DNA from: Allorhizobium borbori
GTDB taxonomy: Bacteria > Pseudomonadota > Alphaproteobacteria > Rhizobiales > Rhizobiaceae
Direction: 5' to 3'
Assembly: GCF_014196535.1 (NCBI RefSeq)
Contig: NZ_JACIDU010000007.1
Coordinates: forward strand, 62,001 to 126,000
DNA: 64,000 nt
Shown: in pieces, positions 8,220 to 17,302 of the stretch
How the letters are laid out: each line of letters opens with the position of its first letter
Numbering within the stretch: the first letter of the stretch is position 1
Position numbers and translations under genes: made by a program
Notes under the pieces: model-generated
The model's input: the letters and a program-made list of their open reading frames with translations, nothing else
Told to the model about the DNA's origin: nothing
The model's database searches: none

Positions 8220-8858
8220 GTGGTGATCGATCCTTACAAGATGCTCGGCGTCGAGCGCGACGCGGATGAGCAGGCCATCAAGATCGCCTATCGCAAGGCG
8301 GCAAAGACAGCCCATCCTGACTCAGGTGGCGACGTCGAACAGTTCGCGCGCCTTCAGGCGGCCTTCGAACTGCTGAAGGACCCCGTTCGCCGCCGTGTCT
8401 ACGACGACACCGGCTACGATCCGCAAATGGCCGATGCCAAGGATCTCAAGGGCCTGATGATGATCGAGACGCTGGTCAACGATTTCATTCTCGATGAACG
8501 CGAGCCCGGCAGTTTCGATCCTGTGGCCGCCATGCGCCGCAAGCTTTCGGACGATATTCTGAAGAGCCGCTTTCATATTCTGGAGCTGGAGCGCCACCGG
8601 GCGCGGGTGCGCAAGCATCTCGACCGTCTGGGCCGCAAGCCGGAAACCGACGTTCTCGGTTCCATGCTGCGCGCGCGCAGCCAGTCCATTGCCGATGCGA
8701 TCAAGCAGGCTGAAACCCAGATCGAGGCTATCGAGCAGGCCTATACGATGCTTGAGGGCTATTCCTATGAAATGGAAGCCGTGCCGGTCATGCAGGATGA
8801 GGATGGTGAGGGTGTTGTCGTGCCCGTCGGCATCCGCGTCGTGAAGGCGGCGGAGTAG
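8220..8858 (+). CDS. J-domain (DnaJ-like) protein
   Basis: 212 residues. The N-terminal J domain (about 4-65) reads DPYKMLGVERDADEQAIKIAYRK, has the invariant HPD at the loop (TAHPDSGGD), and ends DPVRRRVYDDTGYDP. There is no G/F region or zinc-finger domain, so it is a type III J protein. The rest is mostly predicted helix/coiled coil with many Arg/Glu residues. It probably stimulates DnaK on a specific client, which is not known. The start is GTG at 8220, or GTG at 8223. It stands alone rather than in a dnaK operon. Confidence 0.88.
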   Translation: MVIDPYKMLGVERDADEQAIKIAYRKAAKTAHPDSGGDVEQFARLQAAFELLKDPVRRRVYDDTGYDPQMADAKDLKGLMMIETLVNDFILDEREPGSFDPVAAMRRKLSDDILKSRFHILELERHRARVRKHLDRLGRKPETDVLGSMLRARSQSIADAIKQAETQIEAIEQAYTMLEGYSYEMEAVPVMQDEDGEGVVVPVGIRVVKAAE

Positions 8859-8896
8859 GGCATTTCGCACGTTCTGACGGGCGGTTGAGAATGAGT

Positions 8897-8930
8897 GCCG
8901 CCCGCCCGGTGCATACCGTCGGCGGGCGGC
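8897..8930. terminator. Hairpin between convergent genes
   Basis: GCCGCCCGCC (8897-8906) pairs with GGCGGGCGGC (8921-8930), and the inner CGGT-GCAT-ACCG continues the stem. No T-tract on either side, so termination is likely but not proven. Confidence 0.6.
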
Positions 8931-8939
8931 AGCAATGCC

Positions 8940-9437
8940 TTACTGTTCCTTGATGGAGTTCAGGATCTGGCCGATGGTGGCGGTGTTCTTCTCTTCTTCG
9001 CCCTTGGTGCCCCAGTAGGTGAGAACCAGAATGGTATCGGCGTTGAGAACGAGCGCTGCGAGGCCGATGGAGGCCGGGCCATCCTTGTCCTTGCCGTCCC
9101 ACTCGACGTAGATGATATCCTTGCCGTTCAGCTTGTCTTCGGTCTTCTTCGAAGTGGACGCGTCAACGGTGACGCCCTGTTCTCCCAACCAGTTCACCGC
9201 ATCGTCCATGACGTCATCGATCGACTTCGCGTCGGCGACATCGATGGAAAGATAGACGGCTTCATCCGGCGACGTGGCTTCGACGCCGCTTTCGGTCTCG
9301 CCGCTTTCCCAGTCGTCCGGAATAGTGACGGCCGCGACCGGTGCGTCGCTGGGGAACTTGAACTTTGCGGCATAGGCGCCCGTGGTCAGAGAGACCATCA
9401 TGAGCGCGGTGGTTGCTGCGAGAAACAGCTTTTTCAT
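8940..9437 (-). CDS. Small secreted acidic protein of unknown function
   Basis: 165 residues. It has a clear signal peptide (MKKLFLAATTALMMVSLTTG, cleavage after AYA). The mature part is acidic, with SPDEAVYLSIDVADAKSIDDVMDDAV and a lysine/aspartate-rich strand pattern ending in IGQILNSIKEQ. I do not recognise a named family; the alternating strands and short helices suggest a compact periplasmic alpha/beta domain. The ATG at 9437 follows AAAGGAAACC. It is monocistronic between the J-domain gene and uvrB. Confidence 0.8.
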   Translation of the reverse strand: MKKLFLAATTALMMVSLTTGAYAAKFKFPSDAPVAAVTIPDDWESGETESGVEATSPDEAVYLSIDVADAKSIDDVMDDAVNWLGEQGVTVDASTSKKTEDKLNGKDIIYVEWDGKDKDGPASIGLAALVLNADTILVLTYWGTKGEEEKNTATIGQILNSIKEQ

Positions 9438-9585
9438 TCAGGGTTTCCTTTCCCGGTGTTGCTTGGAAAGGCGTATCACGAAAATTTTACTCACGGCAGA
9501 TGCAAGTCGTCGTGGTCTGTATGTTTTTGATACAGAATAGTGTTGTGGTTAAACATGTGTATTGTTGACGGGACGCCGTCCGGGT

Positions 9586-12432
9586 TTACTTCCCCGGCCG
9601 GCCCGTCTTGCCTTTGGTGCGACCTTTCCGCTTCTGGTCCGCAGGGTCTTCGTAGCTGCCGGCGCCGACCTTGCCGCGAATAATCGGGCGCGGGTCATCT
9701 GTACCGCCGCGCTTGGCTGTGCTCAGGGCTTCCGGTGGACGCTCCGGAAGTTGTGTCGGCACCACCGGCTTTTCCGTGCGGCCCACCGTCATTTCGTCCA
9801 GCGTATTCTTGCGGAAGAGGGGCTTCGCCGTGTCGGTGCCAGGGCCCATGTCATCCAGCGAGGGTTTGGCGAAATAGCTCTTGTCGGGCGCGGGAGCGCT
9901 CGTCTTGCGCTCCATGCCCCTGGCTTCTTCCTTGGCCATCGGATCGTCCATGACCGCGAGTTCGGCGGCCTTGAGGCGCTTGATCTCGTCGCGAAGGCGG
10001 GCGGCGGTTTCGAAGTCGAGATCGGCGGCGGCGTCGCGCATCTGCTTTTCAAGCGCTTCCAGATGGGACTGGAGATTATTGCCGACAAGATGGCCGCCAC
10101 CGGCAAACCCCTTGCCCGAGGCGCCGGAAATATCGGCCCGGACGTGATCGCGCTCGTAGACGGAATCGAGAATGTCCGAGATATGCGCCTTCACCGATTC
10201 CGGCGTGATGCCGTGGGCGGTGTTGTAGGCCATCTGCTTGTCACGGCGGCGGCTGGTTTCCTCCATGGCGCGCTTCATCGAACCGGTGATGGTGTCCGCA
10301 TAGAGAATGACATAGCCGTCGACGTTACGCGCGGCGCGGCCGATGGTCTGTACCAGCGAGGTTTCCGAACGCAGGAAACCCTCCTTGTCGGCATCAAGAA
10401 TGGCGACGAAGCCGCATTCGGGAATATCGAGCCCTTCGCGCAGAAGGTTGATGCCCACCAGCACGTCGAAAGCGCCAAGGCGCAGGTCACGGATGATCTC
10501 GATGCGTTCCAGCGTGTCGATATCGGAGTGCATGTAGCGCACGCGCACGCCCTGCTCGTGCAGATATTCGGTCAGGTCTTCGGCCATGCGCTTGGTCAGA
10601 ACGGTGACGAGCGAGCGATAGCCCTTGGCCGCCGTATCGCGGATTTCGCCGAGAACATCATCGACCTGGGTGCGGGCGGAGCGTACTTCCACCGGCGGGT
10701 CGATGAGGCCGGTCGGGCGAATGACCTGTTCGGCAAACACACCGCCCGCCTGTTCCATTTCCCAGTTGCCGGGCGTCGCCGAGACAGCGATGGTCTGCGG
10801 ACGCATCGCATCCCACTCTTCAAAGCGCAGCGGGCGGTTATCCATGCAGGATGGCAGGCGGAAACCGTATTCGGCCAGCGTCGCCTTGCGGCGGAAGTCA
10901 CCGCGATACATGCCGCCGATCTGCGGGATCGTCACATGGCTTTCATCGATGAAGATCAGGGCGTTATCGGGAATATACTCGAACAGCGTCGGTGGCGGTT
11001 CACCGGGGTTACGTCCGGTGAGGTAGCGCGAGTAGTTCTCGATCCCGGCGCAGGACCCGGTCGCCTCCAGCATTTCCACATCGTAGCGGGTGCGCTGTTC
11101 GAGGCGCTGGGCTTCCAGAAGGCGACCCGCCTTTTCCAGCTCGGCCAGACGATGCTTCAACTCCTCCTTGATCGACTTGACCGCCTGGTTCAGCGTCGGG
11201 CGCGGCGTCACATAATGCGAGTTGGCGTAGATCTTCACCGACTTCAGGTCGCCGGTCTTCTTGCCGGTCAGCGGATCGAACTCGGCGATGCTGTCGATCT
11301 CGTCACCGAACATGGAGATGCGCCACGCGGCATCCTCAAGGTGGGCGGGAAAGATTTCGATCGTATCGCCCCGTACGCGGAAGGAGCCGCGCACGAAGTT
11401 GATGTCCTGTCGCTTGTATTGCTGGGCCACAAGGTCGGCCAGAAGCTGGCGCTGGTCCAGCCGGTCGCCGACATTCATCTGGAAGGTCATGGCCGTGTAG
11501 GTTTCGACCGAGCCGATACCGTAGATGCAGGACACCGAGGCGACGATGATGCAGTCGTCGCGTTCCAGAATGGCGCGGGTGGCGGCATGGCGCATGCGGT
11601 CGATCTGTTCGTTGATCGACGATTCCTTTTCGATATAGGTGTCAGAGCGCGCTACATAGGCCTCCGGCTGGTAGTAATCGTAGTAGGATACGAAGTACTC
11701 GACCGCGTTGTTCGGGAAGAAATTCTTGAATTCGGAATAGAGCTGGGCGGCCAGCGTCTTGTTGGGCGCCAGAATGACGGCCGGACGCTGCGTCTGCTCG
11801 ATGACCTTGGCCATGGTGAAGGTCTTGCCCGAGCCGGTGACGCCAAGCAGAACCTGGCTGCGTTCACCGCTTTCGAGGCCTTCCACGAGATCGCTGATGG
11901 CGGTCGGCTGGTCGCCGGAGGGCGTGTAGGCCGTTTCCATGCGGATTTCGATGCCGCCCTCGGATTTTTCCGGGCGGGCCGGGCGATGCGGTGTCCACAG
12001 CTTGCCGTCCTTGAACAGCGGATTGCCGCTTTCGATGAGGGCCGAGAGCGCCTCGACGGTCGCCGTGACACTGCCCTGCGCCAGCGTTGCGGCATCTTCC
12101 AGAGAAATGTCGATGCCCGAAACAGGGTTGAGGCCGGCGGCTGCGCGGGTCTTTGGATCGGAGGAGCCGCCCATGGAGGTGCCGCGCGAACTCTTCATCT
12201 GCACCGCCGTTTTCTCGGCGTGCTGGCGCGCGGCGTTTTCCACCTTCTTGCGGTGCTTGCCGGCCTTCGAGGCGACTTCGCTGCGGCTTTCGACGGTTGA
12301 GGCTTCCGCTTCCTGCTCGATCTGCTTCAGCCAGTCGGAGACATTACCCTCAAAGGGTGTGCCTTCGAGTTCAGCCTGCGGAGCTTCCCCGAAGCCTTCG
12401 GGTGCGGACGGTTTTTTCGGTGATCTGGCCAT
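9586..12432 (-). CDS. uvrB: Excinuclease ABC subunit B (long form)
   Basis: UvrB is the damage-verifying helicase of nucleotide excision repair and loads UvrC. Walker A GVTGSGKT lies at about residues 197-204. The beta-hairpin region [20 protein letters not shown], the DESH box in LIFIDESH, the helicase motifs QTIGRAARN and the C-terminal UVR domain ([16 protein letters not shown]) are all present. Length is 948 residues against about 670 in E. coli. The extra sequence is about 160 residues before the conserved start and about 105 Lys/Pro-rich residues after the UVR domain. The ATG at 12432 ([10 protein letters not shown]) is chosen; its SD is weak. A 912-codon plus-strand ORF across it is a GC-rich shadow. 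Confidence 0.96.
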   Translation of the reverse strand: MARSPKKPSAPEGFGEAPQAELEGTPFEGNVSDWLKQIEQEAEASTVESRSEVASKAGKHRKKVENAARQHAEKTAVQMKSSRGTSMGGSSDPKTRAAAGLNPVSGIDISLEDAATLAQGSVTATVEALSALIESGNPLFKDGKLWTPHRPARPEKSEGGIEIRMETAYTPSGDQPTAISDLVEGLESGERSQVLLGVTGSGKTFTMAKVIEQTQRPAVILAPNKTLAAQLYSEFKNFFPNNAVEYFVSYYDYYQPEAYVARSDTYIEKESSINEQIDRMRHAATRAILERDDCIIVASVSCIYGIGSVETYTAMTFQMNVGDRLDQRQLLADLVAQQYKRQDINFVRGSFRVRGDTIEIFPAHLEDAAWRISMFGDEIDSIAEFDPLTGKKTGDLKSVKIYANSHYVTPRPTLNQAVKSIKEELKHRLAELEKAGRLLEAQRLEQRTRYDVEMLEATGSCAGIENYSRYLTGRNPGEPPPTLFEYIPDNALIFIDESHVTIPQIGGMYRGDFRRKATLAEYGFRLPSCMDNRPLRFEEWDAMRPQTIAVSATPGNWEMEQAGGVFAEQVIRPTGLIDPPVEVRSARTQVDDVLGEIRDTAAKGYRSLVTVLTKRMAEDLTEYLHEQGVRVRYMHSDIDTLERIEIIRDLRLGAFDVLVGINLLREGLDIPECGFVAILDADKEGFLRSETSLVQTIGRAARNVDGYVILYADTITGSMKRAMEETSRRRDKQMAYNTAHGITPESVKAHISDILDSVYERDHVRADISGASGKGFAGGGHLVGNNLQSHLEALEKQMRDAAADLDFETAARLRDEIKRLKAAELAVMDDPMAKEEARGMERKTSAPAPDKSYFAKPSLDDMGPGTDTAKPLFRKNTLDEMTVGRTEKPVVPTQLPERPPEALSTAKRGGTDDPRPIIRGKVGAGSYEDPADQKRKGRTKGKTGRPGK

Positions 12433-12502
12433 GCCCGGAATATGGCGGGAGTCCGTGTCAAAGAAAAGGGTGTTCCGGTACAAAAGGGAAACATTTATGG
12501 GG

Positions 12503-12528
12503 AAGGTCGCTCCCGATGGAGCGACCTC
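12503..12528 (-). terminator. Hairpin downstream of thioesterase gene
   Basis: AGGTCGCTCC-CGAT-GGAGCGACCT, a perfect 10-bp stem between the thioesterase stop and the uvrB start. The T-run after it on the minus strand is short, so it may be a weak terminator or attenuator ahead of uvrB. Confidence 0.6.
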
Positions 12529-12541
12529 TGCATCGTTGCGC

Positions 12542-12931
12542 TCAAACTTCGGGCGGCAGCGCCTTGGGCTGGAGAGCATCGTCCATTGCCACCATGATGA
12601 AGGTGGCGCCGGTGACCCGCTCGAGGCCACCAAAACGCTGGCGGTGTACCCAGACATCCACATTAAGGGTCAGCGAAGTGCGGCCGGTGCGGGTAATGTC
12701 CGTATAGACGCTCAGCGTATCGCCCACTTTAACCGGCTTTTCGAACGTCATTTCCTTCACGGCGGCAGTGACGACGCGACAACGGGCGCGCTCGCCGGCG
12801 CGGATGCCGGCTGCAAGGTCCATCTGGGACATGACCCAGCCGCCGAAAATATCACCGGCGGGGTTGGCATCAGCAGGCATGGCGAGTGTGCGGAGCGTGA
12901 GTTCGCCCGTGGGGTGTACCGTCTCTGTCAT
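12542..12931 (-). CDS. Acyl-CoA thioesterase, hotdog fold (YciA-like)
   Basis: 129 residues with the hotdog-fold YciA/BFIT pattern: [22 protein letters not shown], where the Asp after [10 protein letters not shown] is the usual catalytic residue, then [18 protein letters not shown] and a strand ending [15 protein letters not shown]. It hydrolyses medium/long acyl-CoA thioesters in the cytoplasm. The ATG at 12931 follows AAGGAAAA; a longer reading to 13024 would add a Pro-rich non-conserved tail and is rejected. It precedes uvrB on the same strand with a hairpin in between. Confidence 0.88.
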   Translation of the reverse strand: MTETVHPTGELTLRTLAMPADANPAGDIFGGWVMSQMDLAAGIRAGERARCRVVTAAVKEMTFEKPVKVGDTLSVYTDITRTGRTSLTLNVDVWVHRQRFGGLERVTGATFIMVAMDDALQPKALPPEV

Positions 12932-13249
12932 ACGGTTTTCCTTGTCTTGGCAGGGGGAGGGAGGAGGCGCGACAGGGACGTTCCCTAACCTGAACTTTCG
13001 TCTAAGGCAAGAATGCTGTGACAAACTGACCAGTTGACGGGTCGTCTGACATATAGCGATTTCTTTATGAGTGGATTTGAATATATGGCAATTTTATACG
13101 GATGATTTTTTGTGTTTCTTGTCGTTGCTTGGCAATATTTAAAATTGGTTTGCACCAATACAACGTTAATACATATAATAATCACGTTTTTATAAGCTGA
13201 TTAACATTTTTAGGACAGTCTGTGCTCCACCTTTGATGGAGGGGAGATT
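12932..13249. other. AT-rich divergent promoter region before Cache chemoreceptor
   Basis: 318 bp, clearly AT-richer than its flanks from about 13040 on. It contains the palindrome ATTGGTTTGCACCAAT (13144-13159), a possible operator, and the small stem CTCCA-TGGAG (13225-13241) that includes part of the SD. No gene seen. Confidence 0.55.
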
Positions 13250-15076
13250 ATGTTCAAAAAGTTGAAAATCGCGACGCGCCTTTATGTTCTGGTCGCCATT
13301 TCGGTCGTGATTCTCGCGTCGGCCCTCATATTCAGCCTCTTTCACGCCTACGATACGACGTCGGCTGAACGCAAGAAGGCGCTTGCGATGATGGATGACA
13401 CGGTGCTGACGATCCTTGATCGTTACTATCAGCTCGAAAAGTCGGGTCAGATGACCCGCGAGCAGGCACAGCAGTCGGCCATCGCCATCGTCGGCACCCT
13501 TCGCTACGACAATGGCAAGGGCTATTTCTGGATCAACGATATGCAGCCCAAGATGATCATGCATCCGATCAATCCGAAGCTGAATGGCCAGGAACTGCGT
13601 GATCTCAAGGACACGAACGGCAATGTACTGTTCGAGGAGTTCGTGAAGATCGTGCGCGCCCATGGTTCGGGCTATCACGAATATATGTGGCCGAAGCCCG
13701 GCTCCACCGATCCGGTCATGAAGTTCTCGCATGTGGCGGGCTTTGCGCCCTGGCAGTGGGTTGTCGGCACCGGTGTTTATGTCGACGACCTCGCAGCCAT
13801 GTTCCGCAGCAACGCCATCATGTACGCCATGATCAGCTTTGCGGGCTTCACTGTGATTGCGGCCTTTGCGTACTGGGTCGTCCGCAGCGTGACCAAGCCG
13901 ATCCATCGCCTCAAGTCGGCCATGGGCGACATTTCCGCCGAGCGCACCGATACCGTCGTTTCCGATGCTGACCGTGGTGACGAGATCGGCGAAATGGCGC
14001 GGGCGCTCATGCAATTGAAGGACTCGGTGACGGAACGCGTTCAGCTTCGCGAGCGTGAAGCCGAACAGCAAAGGCGTCTTGACTCGGAACGTGCTGCAAA
14101 CGAGTCGGTTCTGCGCTCGGCTACCGAACGCCAAACCCATGCCATCGCCTCCCTCGGCGATGCGCTCGAACGCCTCGCCGGGGGCGATCTAACGACGCAG
14201 GTCGCCGCACTGGATGACGAGTATCGCAAGCTGGGCGATGACTTCAACCGCTCGGTCAGCGCTCTGCGGGAGGTCGTATCCAGCATCTCCGACACGGGTG
14301 CCGTCGTTCGCGACAGCGCCGGCAACATCAGTGAAGCGACAGGCAATCTTTCCCGCCGCACCGAACAGCAGGCCGCCGCTCTCGAGGAAACGGCCGCTGC
14401 TCTGGATGAGATTACAGCCGCCGTCCGTATGGCATCCGATCGTGCCACCGAAGCGCGCGAACTCGTCCGCGAAACGACCGACAGCGCCGACCGGTCGGGC
14501 GAGATCGTTCGCAACGCCGTGGAGGCCATGAACCGCATCGAGGCATCGTCCGCACGCATCGGCCAGATCATCGGCGTGATCGATGAAATCGCTTTCCAGA
14601 CTAATCTGCTGGCGCTGAATGCCGGGGTCGAGGCGGCGCGTGCCGGGGAAGCCGGCAAGGGCTTTGCGGTCGTGGCGCAGGAAGTGCGTGATCTTGCCCA
14701 GCGTTCGGCAGGTGCCGCCAAGGAAATCAAGGCGCTCATCTCGCAATCCGCCCATGAAGTGGCCAGCGGCGTGAAGCTCGTGCGTTCCACCGGCGATGCA
14801 CTGGTCGAGATCGAGTCGCTTGTCGAGCGCGTCAGTGGCCATGTGGAGACCATCGCCACCGCCGCTCGCGAGCAGGCGACCGGCCTCGGAGAGATCAACT
14901 CGTCCATCAACCACATGGACCAGATGACCCAACAGAACGCCGCCATGGTGGAGGAGACGACAGCGGCGAGCCAGACGCTGGCCAGCGAAAGCGAGCATCT
15001 GGGGTCGCTTCTGTCGCGCTTCCGTTTGAGCAATGGCGGCTACGGTCAGGGCCATTCGACGGCCCGCGCGGCCTGA
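13250..15076 (+). CDS. Methyl-accepting chemotaxis protein with single Cache domain
   Basis: 608 residues. TM1 is 11-31. The periplasmic part (about 35-185) has the sCache_2 pattern NGKGYFWINDMQPKMIMHP, HGSGYHEYMWPKPGS and WQWVVGTGVYVDD; these domains bind small carboxylates or similar ligands. TM2 is 188-211, then HAMP, then the MA signalling domain with the usual IAFQTNLLALNAGVEAARAG tip. It ends in STARAA, so unlike the chemoreceptor at 4355 it has no WxxF tether and must rely on other receptors for CheR/CheB recruitment. The SD is a strong GGAGGGGAG. The ligand is unknown. Confidence 0.93.
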   Translation: MFKKLKIATRLYVLVAISVVILASALIFSLFHAYDTTSAERKKALAMMDDTVLTILDRYYQLEKSGQMTREQAQQSAIAIVGTLRYDNGKGYFWINDMQPKMIMHPINPKLNGQELRDLKDTNGNVLFEEFVKIVRAHGSGYHEYMWPKPGSTDPVMKFSHVAGFAPWQWVVGTGVYVDDLAAMFRSNAIMYAMISFAGFTVIAAFAYWVVRSVTKPIHRLKSAMGDISAERTDTVVSDADRGDEIGEMARALMQLKDSVTERVQLREREAEQQRRLDSERAANESVLRSATERQTHAIASLGDALERLAGGDLTTQVAALDDEYRKLGDDFNRSVSALREVVSSISDTGAVVRDSAGNISEATGNLSRRTEQQAAALEETAAALDEITAAVRMASDRATEARELVRETTDSADRSGEIVRNAVEAMNRIEASSARIGQIIGVIDEIAFQTNLLALNAGVEAARAGEAGKGFAVVAQEVRDLAQRSAGAAKEIKALISQSAHEVASGVKLVRSTGDALVEIESLVERVSGHVETIATAAREQATGLGEINSSINHMDQMTQQNAAMVEETTAASQTLASESEHLGSLLSRFRLSNGGYGQGHSTARAA

Positions 15077-15102
15077 TCCGGCGCATACCTATCGAACGCA
15101 AG

Positions 15103-15132
15103 AGGGCGGGGACCGGTTTCCCCGCCCTTTTC
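15103..15132 (+). terminator. Intrinsic terminator after Cache chemoreceptor
   Basis: AGGGCGGGGA-CCGGTT-TCCCCGCCCT followed by TTT. Confidence 0.9.
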
Positions 15133-15245
15133 CGTTGACGTCGCCAGCGGCGGCCCGACGCGGGGTAAAGGGAACATTTACCGTTTGTTTCCTATAATTA
15201 CGCCGGGGCGTGCGGAAGCCGGGTTGTCGGCGGAAACGGTTTGGT

Positions 15246-16370
15246 ATGGCGTATTGTTTCACACGGGCGCGCGTGGCCGCCGCCCTGATCCTCTCGACGG
15301 CGCTTGCCGCCTGTTCGACCGACGCGCTGGTGCCGCCCGGCCAGATCGACGGCGCGACGCGTGTCGGAGCCATTTCGCCCACCCAGCAGACGCGCCGCGC
15401 GGCAGCCCGACCGGTGGAAATGTCTCCCTCCGCGCAATCCTATGCGCTTGCCCCATCAAGCACCCCGGCCTTGACGGTTCCGGAGGGCGGGGTCGACATG
15501 GATGCAGGGCTGGGTGTCGGTGGAGAGAGCTCCGGTCCCCGTGTGGTGGGGCTGGCCGAAGAGCAGGCCGGTGATATCGCGGAAGCCCACACCAGCCAGC
15601 CGGTCGTCGATGGTATAGGCACGGATGCACCGGTTCTTGTGCCGCCGCGGGGCGCCAGTGCCGCTGCCGGCCCGTCCCAATGGCAGTCGCAGGCGCCGGC
15701 CATGCCATCCGCACCCTATTCCGTTCCCGCCAATACGGCGATGAGGCAGGTGGCGATGGCACGGCCCGACAATCCCGTCATGCGCGACGCGCCGCCCATG
15801 TCCACCATGCCGGACGCCATGCCCGCTTCCGAGCTTTCCTGCCGCGCCGAATTGCGCAGGCTGGGTGTCAGCTTCCGCGATATTCCGCGCATTGATGGCG
15901 GCGGCAATTGCGGTGTGGCCTATCCCATGAAGGTGTCCGGTCTGCCCGGCGGCGTCGCCGTCAACGAGACAACGCTGAACTGTCAGGTGACGCTGGCCTT
16001 TGCACGATGGGTGAAGGACGAGGTGACGCCGTCGGCGCGCGCGCGCTATCTCTCGGGCGTTGCCAAGATCGAGACGATGGGTGGTTATTCCTGCCGGCGC
16101 ATGAATTCCCGCGCCAACAATCCATGGTCGGAACATGCGCACGGGAATGCCGTCGATATCGGCACCATCGTTCTGAAGAACGGTAAGGAAATCGATGTGC
16201 GCAAGAAGGGTTTCTTCGCCTTTCGCGAAAAAGGTCTGCTGAAATCCGTGCGCTCGGATAGCTGCAAGTATTTCAGCACCGTCCTTGGGCCAGGCAGTGA
16301 CGCGGATCACTGGAACCACTTCCATCTGGACCTTCGGGCGCACAAGGGTGGCTATCGCCACTGCGATTGA
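15246..16370 (+). CDS. Extensin-C domain lipoprotein, putative LAS-type peptidase fold
   Basis: 374 residues. The N-terminus MAYCFTRARVAAALILST leads to the lipobox LAAC, so the protein is probably a lipoprotein. A ~170-residue Pro/Ala/Ser-rich linker follows. The C-terminal ~180 residues match the extensin-like C-terminal family: CRAELRRLGVSF, GGGNCGVAYPMKV, HAHGNAVDI and DHWNHFHLDLR, with several paired cysteines. The H-x6-D and H-x-H residues resemble the zinc site of D,D-peptidases of the VanY/MepA fold, so a murein hydrolase role is possible but unproven. Start 15246 is preferred to the upstream GTG at 15210 because of the signal sequence. Confidence 0.87.
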   Translation: MAYCFTRARVAAALILSTALAACSTDALVPPGQIDGATRVGAISPTQQTRRAAARPVEMSPSAQSYALAPSSTPALTVPEGGVDMDAGLGVGGESSGPRVVGLAEEQAGDIAEAHTSQPVVDGIGTDAPVLVPPRGASAAAGPSQWQSQAPAMPSAPYSVPANTAMRQVAMARPDNPVMRDAPPMSTMPDAMPASELSCRAELRRLGVSFRDIPRIDGGGNCGVAYPMKVSGLPGGVAVNETTLNCQVTLAFARWVKDEVTPSARARYLSGVAKIETMGGYSCRRMNSRANNPWSEHAHGNAVDIGTIVLKNGKEIDVRKKGFFAFREKGLLKSVRSDSCKYFSTVLGPGSDADHWNHFHLDLRAHKGGYRHCD

Positions 16371-16379
16371 GCGGCGCAG

Positions 16380-17084
16380 TCAATCCCGCAGACGCAACTC
16401 GTCATCCTGCATGCGCATGGAGCCGAGCGTGGCAAGGAAGCTCATTCCAAGCAGGCTTTGTTCCAGCCTGCCTTCTGTTGCCACCAGCGCCGGTACGTTG
16501 CGTCGACTTATGGGGCCGAGCGAGACCTGGGCGAGCTTGACGGGGGCGGCATTTGCCACGCCATTCGCCGTCCGGACGGTGGCTGAATAATCGAGGTTTT
16601 CGGGGTTCAATCCCACTTGGCGGGCGTCCTCCCAGGACAGTGAAATCGAACTTGCACCAGTATCGACCAGCATGGAAACCGTCTGGCCGTTGATTTCAAC
16701 CTCTGCTTCGAAGTGACCGTTCATCGACTTGTGAAGGATGACTTCCGTATCGCCGCCTGTTTGGGTGGAAACGACGGGCTGGCCGGGGACGAGCGCAGCA
16801 AGAACCCGTTCACCGAGCGATTTAAAATCACCGCGATAGAGCCAGACGACAACGAGACCGAGAATGATGACGAGCCAGGTGGCGAGGTCGCGGGCAACCT
16901 TGCCCAGCGTGTGGCGACGGCCAATCAGGATGCCGCTGCCCAAAAGCGCGATGAAGGGCAGGAGACTGACGAGGCGCGCAAACTCGTTATTGTCCATGCC
17001 AAAGGTTTCACCGCTGCCGTGATTGAAGATCAGGAGTGCAAGGCCGACAGCGATGATGAGGAAGGCGACTGTGTAGCGGTTCAT
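16380..17084 (-). CDS. Membrane-anchored retropepsin-like aspartic protease (TIGR02281 type)
   Basis: 234 residues. Three membrane helices lie in the first ~85 residues (about 5-20, 38-55, 68-83). A periplasmic retropepsin domain follows, about 115-234, with [23 protein letters not shown], the single catalytic motif DTGAS at 141-145, and the second strand [15 protein letters not shown]. Like viral retropepsins it should act as a dimer. Substrates of this bacterial family are unknown. Its ATG overlaps the stop of the DUF1289 gene by 4 bp, so translation is coupled; the operon order is cobS, DUF1289, protease. Confidence 0.88.
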   Translation of the reverse strand: MNRYTVAFLIIAVGLALLIFNHGSGETFGMDNNEFARLVSLLPFIALLGSGILIGRRHTLGKVARDLATWLVIILGLVVVWLYRGDFKSLGERVLAALVPGQPVVSTQTGGDTEVILHKSMNGHFEAEVEINGQTVSMLVDTGASSISLSWEDARQVGLNPENLDYSATVRTANGVANAAPVKLAQVSLGPISRRNVPALVATEGRLEQSLLGMSFLATLGSMRMQDDELRLRD

Positions 17085-17278
17085 GAATGCGCCGGCTCCG
17101 GACTTTTGCCAGCCGGCTTCATCTGCGCGAGGCGATCGGGCAAGCTGGCCATGATCTGCCGTCGTTCCCCGTTGCTGAACCGGCTCCAGCCGGCGATTTC
17201 CTGAAGTGTGCGGCCACAGCCGATGCACCAGCCGGTGCCGGGTTCGATCTGGCAGATACGGGTGCAGGGCGTTTCCAT
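17081..17278 (-). CDS. DUF1289 domain protein
   Basis: 65 residues with the DUF1289 pattern: [34 protein letters not shown], i.e. four cysteines (C-x3-C, C-x2-C) likely to bind a metal, probably zinc or an Fe-S cluster. Function is unknown; the family is widespread in proteobacteria as a stand-alone small protein or fused to other enzymes. It starts 24 nt after cobS and overlaps the retropepsin gene by 4 bp. Confidence 0.88.
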   Translation of the reverse strand: METPCTRICQIEPGTGWCIGCGRTLQEIAGWSRFSNGERRQIMASLPDRLAQMKPAGKSPEPAHS

Positions 17279-17302
17279 GGCGGCGGTCGGGTTCGGTTCC
17301 TG

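Noticed and set aside
9562-12300. 912-codon plus-strand ORF across uvrB
   Set aside because: It is antisense to a clear UvrB, lacks any domain, and is the usual GC-rich third-position shadow.
12433-12663. 77-residue N-terminal extension of uvrB
   Set aside because: The added residues have no family character and run into the thioesterase gene, while [10 protein letters not shown] at 12432 is a natural start.
12950-12975. Alphaproteobacterial sRNA with CCTCCTCCC loop
   Set aside because: The pyrimidine-rich run on the minus strand is present, but no hairpin or terminator surrounds it and it overlaps the thioesterase leader.
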